Positions 39,169-42,067 of a DNA stretch of 42,067 nt are shown here, piece by piece. Location of the stretch: the NCBI GenBank assembly GCA_900543615.1, contig UQSC01000004.1:1-42067 (forward strand), in the 5' to 3' direction. A program made the position numbers and the translations under genes. Below the pieces are notes generated by a model. It ran no database searches. It had not been told where the DNA came from and saw only the letters and a program-made list of their open reading frames with translations. Numbering within the stretch: the stretch's first letter is position 1; every line of letters starts with the position of its first letter. This DNA is from an uncultured Collinsella sp. Lineage in GTDB: Bacteria; Actinomycetota; Coriobacteriia; Coriobacteriales; Coriobacteriaceae.

Positions 39169-40254
39169 ATGAAGCCACGTAACATTGCCATCGCCTGCGG
39201 TGTCGCGGGAGTCGCCGCCGGCCTTGCCGCTGTCACCGGTATCGTTTATCGCAAGCAAATCAAGTCCGCCGCGTCGCTCAAACGCTTGACTGGCTACGCG
39301 GATGGCTATGACCTGTACGCAATCGACATCGCCTACGACTACGACCTCGATCGCATCATCGCCGCCGATGTGCGCGACGACCAGGCCTACATCGATGCTG
39401 TGATGGCGCAGGTGTTGCCCGGCATGCCGGCACATGTCCAGGCGCCCCAGTTTGCCTGCAGCGCTTTTGTCGCCGTAGATGCCGGAGGCCGCGTGCGCAC
39501 CGGTCGCAATTACGACTTTAAGGACGATACTTCGGCGCTGCTGGTGCGCAATCACCCGCGCGACGGCTATGCCTCCATCGGCTTTGCGGCCCTCAACAAC
39601 CTGGGCACCAACGCTCCGCTTGACTCCGTCGCCGGACGCGCCGCCGCACTCATGGGCCCGTTTGCCCAGCTCGACGGTGTTAACGAATGCGGCGTGTCCA
39701 TTGCCGTACTCACTCTGGATTCCAAGCCCTGTGACCAGGACACGCAACGCCCCGTCATCAATACCTCGCTCGCCATCCGTCTGGTGCTCGACCGTGCCGC
39801 CACCACGCAGGAGGCTGTGGACCTGCTTTCCACCTACGACATGCACGCCATGGCCGGACGCGATTATCACTTCTTTATCAACGACGCCTCCGGTGACGCG
39901 CGCGTAGTAGAGTGGGATCCGCGCGATCCGGACCGCGCTTTCAAAGCGACTCCTGTACGCCAGGTTACGAACTTCTATGCCTGCTATGGTGACGAAGTGC
40001 TGCCCAATCAAAAGAATGGCGAGCTGGGCCATGGTAAAGAGCGCGCCGTCGCAATCGCCAATGTCCTTGACGCCCATGTCGGTACCCAGGACGAAACGAT
40101 TGCCTGGGAAGCCCTGCGCGCCGCAGCGCAAGAGCCCAATCCGGAAGACATCACCAGCAATACGCAATGGTCGGTCGTCTTTGACAATACCGAACCCGCT
40201 GCTGCCATCACGCTGCGCCGTCACTGGGGCGACGTCGACGCCTTCGCGCTTTAA
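39169..40254 (+). CDS. Membrane-anchored choloylglycine hydrolase-like (linear amide C-N hydrolase) protein
   Basis: A 361-residue Ntn-hydrolase-type protein. Residues 5-27 are a signal peptide or anchor (IAIACGVAGVAAGLAAVTGI); 28-96 would be a propeptide; C97 in FACSAFVAV aligns with the N-terminal nucleophile of bile salt hydrolase and penicillin V acylase. GRNYDF (113-118) holds the conserved Arg/Asp pair and NECGVSIAV the second conserved segment. Ordinary bile salt hydrolases are cytosolic and start at the Cys after removal of Met, so this version must be processed between A96 and C97 to be active, as in acid-ceramidase-like relatives. Substrate (bile acid amide, N-acyl amino acid, other) unknown. 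ATG 39169 has GAGAGGAG upstream. Confidence 0.88.
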   Translation: MKPRNIAIACGVAGVAAGLAAVTGIVYRKQIKSAASLKRLTGYADGYDLYAIDIAYDYDLDRIIAADVRDDQAYIDAVMAQVLPGMPAHVQAPQFACSAFVAVDAGGRVRTGRNYDFKDDTSALLVRNHPRDGYASIGFAALNNLGTNAPLDSVAGRAAALMGPFAQLDGVNECGVSIAVLTLDSKPCDQDTQRPVINTSLAIRLVLDRAATTQEAVDLLSTYDMHAMAGRDYHFFINDASGDARVVEWDPRDPDRAFKATPVRQVTNFYACYGDEVLPNQKNGELGHGKERAVAIANVLDAHVGTQDETIAWEALRAAAQEPNPEDITSNTQWSVVFDNTEPAAAITLRRHWGDVDAFAL

Positions 40255-40323
40255 GGAGCCAGGCCCATCGACCTTACGCTCGCCTGACGTTACTTACATT
40301 TCTATACATCTGAGCTAACACGT

Positions 40324-40356
40324 TTTACCTCCGCATCAACAGTGTGCGGGGGTAAA
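40324..40356. repeat. Hairpin in the pfk upstream region
   Basis: TTTACCTCCGCA (40324-40335) and TGCGGGGGTAAA (40345-40356) pair over 12 bases with one G-T. TTATAA at 40369-40374 may be the -10 box of the phosphofructokinase gene, placing the hairpin DNA over the promoter; alternatively it terminates the hydrolase transcript. Confidence 0.6.
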
Positions 40357-40394
40357 CTTATGCGCATGTTATAACTTGCCCGGAAGGATTCATC

Positions 40395-41474
40395 ATGCTT
40401 AGGATTGGTCTTCTTACTAGTGGCGGCGACTGCCAAGCGCTCAACGCCACCATGCGCGGCATCGTCAAAACGCTCATGACCAATAGCGAAGAACCTATCG
40501 AGATCTACGGTTTTGAGGACGGCTACCAAGGCCTTATCTACAGCAGGTTCCGCGTCATGACGCCCGCCGATTTTAGCGGCATCCTCACCCGCGGCGGCAC
40601 TATCCTGGGCACGAGCCGCACACCGTTCAAGCGTCTGGACACTCCCGAGGCCGACGGCGTCGAGAAGGTGCCCGCGATGGTCCACACCTATCACAAGCTG
40701 CAACTCGACTGCCTGTTTATGCTGGGCGGCAACGGCTCCACCAAGACAGCCAACCGCCTGCGCGAAGAGGGCCTCAACGTTATCGCCCTGCCCAAGACCA
40801 TCGATAACGACACCTGGGGCACCGAGATGACGTTTGGCTTTACGAGCGCCATCGACGTCGCCACCAAGTGCATCGACGACATCCACACCACCGCCTCGAG
40901 CCACGGCCGCGTGTTCGTCATCGAGATCATGGGCCACAAGGTTGGCTGGATCCCGCTGTATGCCGGCGTTGCGGGCGGCGCGGACGTCATCCTGATCCCC
41001 GAGATCCCCTACGACATGGACCAGGTCATCAAGACCATCGAGCATCGCATGGAGACCGGCAGCCGCTTTACCATCGTGGCCGTCGCCGAGGGCGCCATCT
41101 CTAAGGAGGACGCGGCGCTGTCCAAGAAGGAGTACAAGAAGAAACTCGCCGAGCGCACGAGCCCGTCGATTGTCTACGACATCGCCAAGGAGATCGAGGC
41201 CAAGACCGGTCGCGAGACCCGCGTCGCCATCCCCGGTCACACGCAGCGCGGCGGCCAGCCCGACGCTCAGGACCGCATCTTTGCGACCCAGTGCGGCGTC
41301 GAGGCCGCGCTTGGCTGCCTGCGCGGCGAGTTTGGCTACATGATCGCCCTGCGTGACGGCAAGATGTGCCACATGCCGCTCGAGGAGGTCGCCGGCAAGC
41401 TGAAGTTTGTCGACCCCCAGAGCGACCTGGTGCGCGAGGCCAAGGCGCTGGGCATCAGCTTCGGCGACGAATAG
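40395..41474 (+). CDS. pfkA: 6-phosphofructokinase, group III type
   Basis: Phosphorylates fructose 6-phosphate to fructose 1,6-bisphosphate in glycolysis. The 359-residue protein starts GLLTSGGDCQALNATMRG, has GGNGSTKTAN at 111-120, PKTIDND at 133-139 (catalytic Asp), MGHKVGWIPLYAGVAGGAD and PGHTQRGGQPDAQDR. Relative to E. coli PfkA the GGDGS Asp103 is Asn and Gly124 of PGTIDND is Lys. Lys124 occurs in PPi-dependent enzymes, but Gly104 is retained, which fits ATP use; the donor is therefore best left open. It is longer than PfkA (320), as in actinobacterial and clostridial relatives. ATG 40395 has GGAAGGA upstream. The terminator lies in the 121-bp element that follows. Confidence 0.93.
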   Translation: MLRIGLLTSGGDCQALNATMRGIVKTLMTNSEEPIEIYGFEDGYQGLIYSRFRVMTPADFSGILTRGGTILGTSRTPFKRLDTPEADGVEKVPAMVHTYHKLQLDCLFMLGGNGSTKTANRLREEGLNVIALPKTIDNDTWGTEMTFGFTSAIDVATKCIDDIHTTASSHGRVFVIEIMGHKVGWIPLYAGVAGGADVILIPEIPYDMDQVIKTIEHRMETGSRFTIVAVAEGAISKEDAALSKKEYKKKLAERTSPSIVYDIAKEIEAKTGRETRVAIPGHTQRGGQPDAQDRIFATQCGVEAALGCLRGEFGYMIALRDGKMCHMPLEEVAGKLKFVDPQSDLVREAKALGISFGDE

Positions 41475-41497
41475 CCTCGGCTGGAACTGCTCTCATC

Positions 41498-41618
41498 GGA
41501 GGCCCCAGGGCTTACCTCCCAAATCGTCCTCGGACATGGCAGGACCCCGCTGCGCGCTTCGCGCGGCGGGGTCCTTCCGTCCTGCGGAAAGATTTGGGAG
41601 GTAAGCCCTGGGGCCTCC
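41498..41618. repeat. 121-bp nested inverted repeat after pfk
   Basis: Perfect 28-base arms at 41498-41525 and 41591-41618 (GGAGGCCCCAGGGCTTACCT then CCCAAATC on the left) enclose a second strong stem, AGGACCCCGCTGCGCGC (41541-41557) with GCGCGGCGGGGTCCT (41561-41575). The latter, followed by TCC, may terminate pfk. Dimensions fit a MITE with 28-bp terminal inverted repeats. Confidence 0.9.
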
Positions 41619-41683
41619 TGCGACAACTAGGGAGGCCGAAGCTATTCGTCTTCTTGCTGCGGGTGCCTAGGGTGGGGTGTGGC

Positions 41684-41885
41684 GTGCATTTTTGGGAGTA
41701 TTCAGCAGCCGAGGATGCCTGCATACTGGATTTTGGGCGAAAGGCAGGCACTATGGGCCGCATCCTATAAAAAACGATCGGTCCCCGAGACACCGGGGGC
41801 TCAGAATCAAGGCTTTCGGCGTGGTTTTGCGCGCCCGCTCCCACGCCCGCGGACTCCGGGATGCTGAATACTCCGAAATTCGCAC
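41684..41885. repeat. Spaced inverted repeat with GGAGTATTCAGCA arms
   Basis: GTGCATTTTTGGGAGTATTC then AGCA (41684-41707) matches the reverse complement of 41862-41885 at 20 of 24 positions, including the perfect 13-base GGAGTATTCAGCA. The interior and the rest of 41619-42018 show no gene: open frames there lack ribosome-binding sites and protein-like composition. Confidence 0.75.
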
Positions 41886-42018
41886 GGCGCCCCCTGGGGT
41901 ACCCGTGGGCAAAAAGCAACCGCCCCGTCGAAATATGCATTCAGCGTGGCATTTTATGCAAATAGGTGGTGGGTGCGCATGCCGCCCAGCGTTCTTACCG
42001 ACCGGCGCAGCGTCGTGC

Positions 42019-42067
42019 CTGTCTCTTATACACATCTCCGAGCCCACGAGACCGAGGCTGATCTCGT
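42019..42067 (+). other. Nextera adapter contamination (right end)
   Basis: CTGTCTCTTATACACATCT is the reverse complement of the Tn5 mosaic end, followed by the rest of the read-2 adapter, the index CGAGGCTG and ATCTCGT. It is the inverse of 1-48 (plus one base). The last genomic base is 42018. Confidence 0.98.

Noticed and set aside
41751..42047. 98-residue minus-strand frame beginning MGSEMCIRDR
   Set aside because: Its first residues are a translation of the Nextera adapter; the remainder runs through an inverted-repeat region. Not a gene.
1..42067. tRNA, rRNA or known riboswitch
   Set aside because: Reading both strands I found no cloverleaf with a TTCRA-type T-loop, no rRNA-like block and no leader matching a riboswitch I could recognise; a covariance-model scan would be decisive.

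Overview
The insert is about 42 kb of GC-rich bacterial DNA, with Illumina Nextera adapter sequence at both ends (1-48 and 42019-42067); genomic sequence is 49-42018. Gene content points to an anaerobic gut actinobacterium of the Coriobacteriia, most likely Collinsella. The pointers are high GC, a giant 2-hydroxyacyl-CoA dehydratase activase fusion, an OPT transporter, a methionine aminopeptidase with a SEC-C motif, and many short intergenic palindromes. The taxonomic call is inference; the window has no rRNA or tRNA gene that I can see.

Layout. (a) 49-5072, minus strand: coaX, a dCMP deaminase, a NifU-like Fe-S protein, lgt, and a large polytopic membrane protein cut off by the adapter. (b) 5379-8437, plus strand: an OPT-family transporter and a DUF389 membrane protein carrying an EF-hand-like loop. 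(c) 8563-24126, minus strand: a small membrane-anchored protein, the C-terminal remnant of an arylsulfotransferase, a 3-hydroxyacyl-CoA dehydrogenase, a 1593-residue activase/dehydratase fusion with its TetR regulator and operators, a 41-residue toxin-like peptide gene, a Cof-type HAD phosphatase, an MFS exporter with a TetR regulator and paired operators, glnB and amt (nitrogen), a CmpB-like membrane protein and an HD-domain hydrolase. (d) 24355-30880, plus strand: a divergent DXS-like enzyme, a complete polar amino-acid ABC importer (Tat-type lipoprotein, two permeases, ATPase) and a C26 gamma-glutamyl hydrolase. (e) 30986-34256, minus strand: an Hpt protein and a regulator with degenerate GGDEF, REC and HD-GYP domains, then an alpha/beta hydrolase. 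(f) 34482-41474, mixed strands: radical SAM protein, map, D-2-hydroxyacid dehydrogenase, M18 aminopeptidase, an anchored Ntn hydrolase and a group III phosphofructokinase.

Functional themes are amino-acid and peptide use (OPT, ABC importer, C26, M18, map), nitrogen control (amt/PII), acyl-CoA chemistry (hydroxyacyl-CoA dehydrogenase, activase fusion), a phosphorelay ending in c-di-GMP-type HD-GYP output, and central metabolism (pfk, coaX, DXS-like).

The least explained part is the intergenic DNA. It holds at least five kinds of inverted-repeat element. One is a palindrome family whose core is conserved around GGGACAGTCCC while its arms differ completely from copy to copy yet remain self-complementary. 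Another is a six-copy array of one 20-nt motif that alternates strand every ~40 bp (26191-26414). A perfect 21-bp inverted repeat covers the ribosome-binding site and start codon of the HAD gene. These and the degenerate-GGDEF/REC/HD-GYP plus Hpt pair are the best candidates for undescribed biology here.
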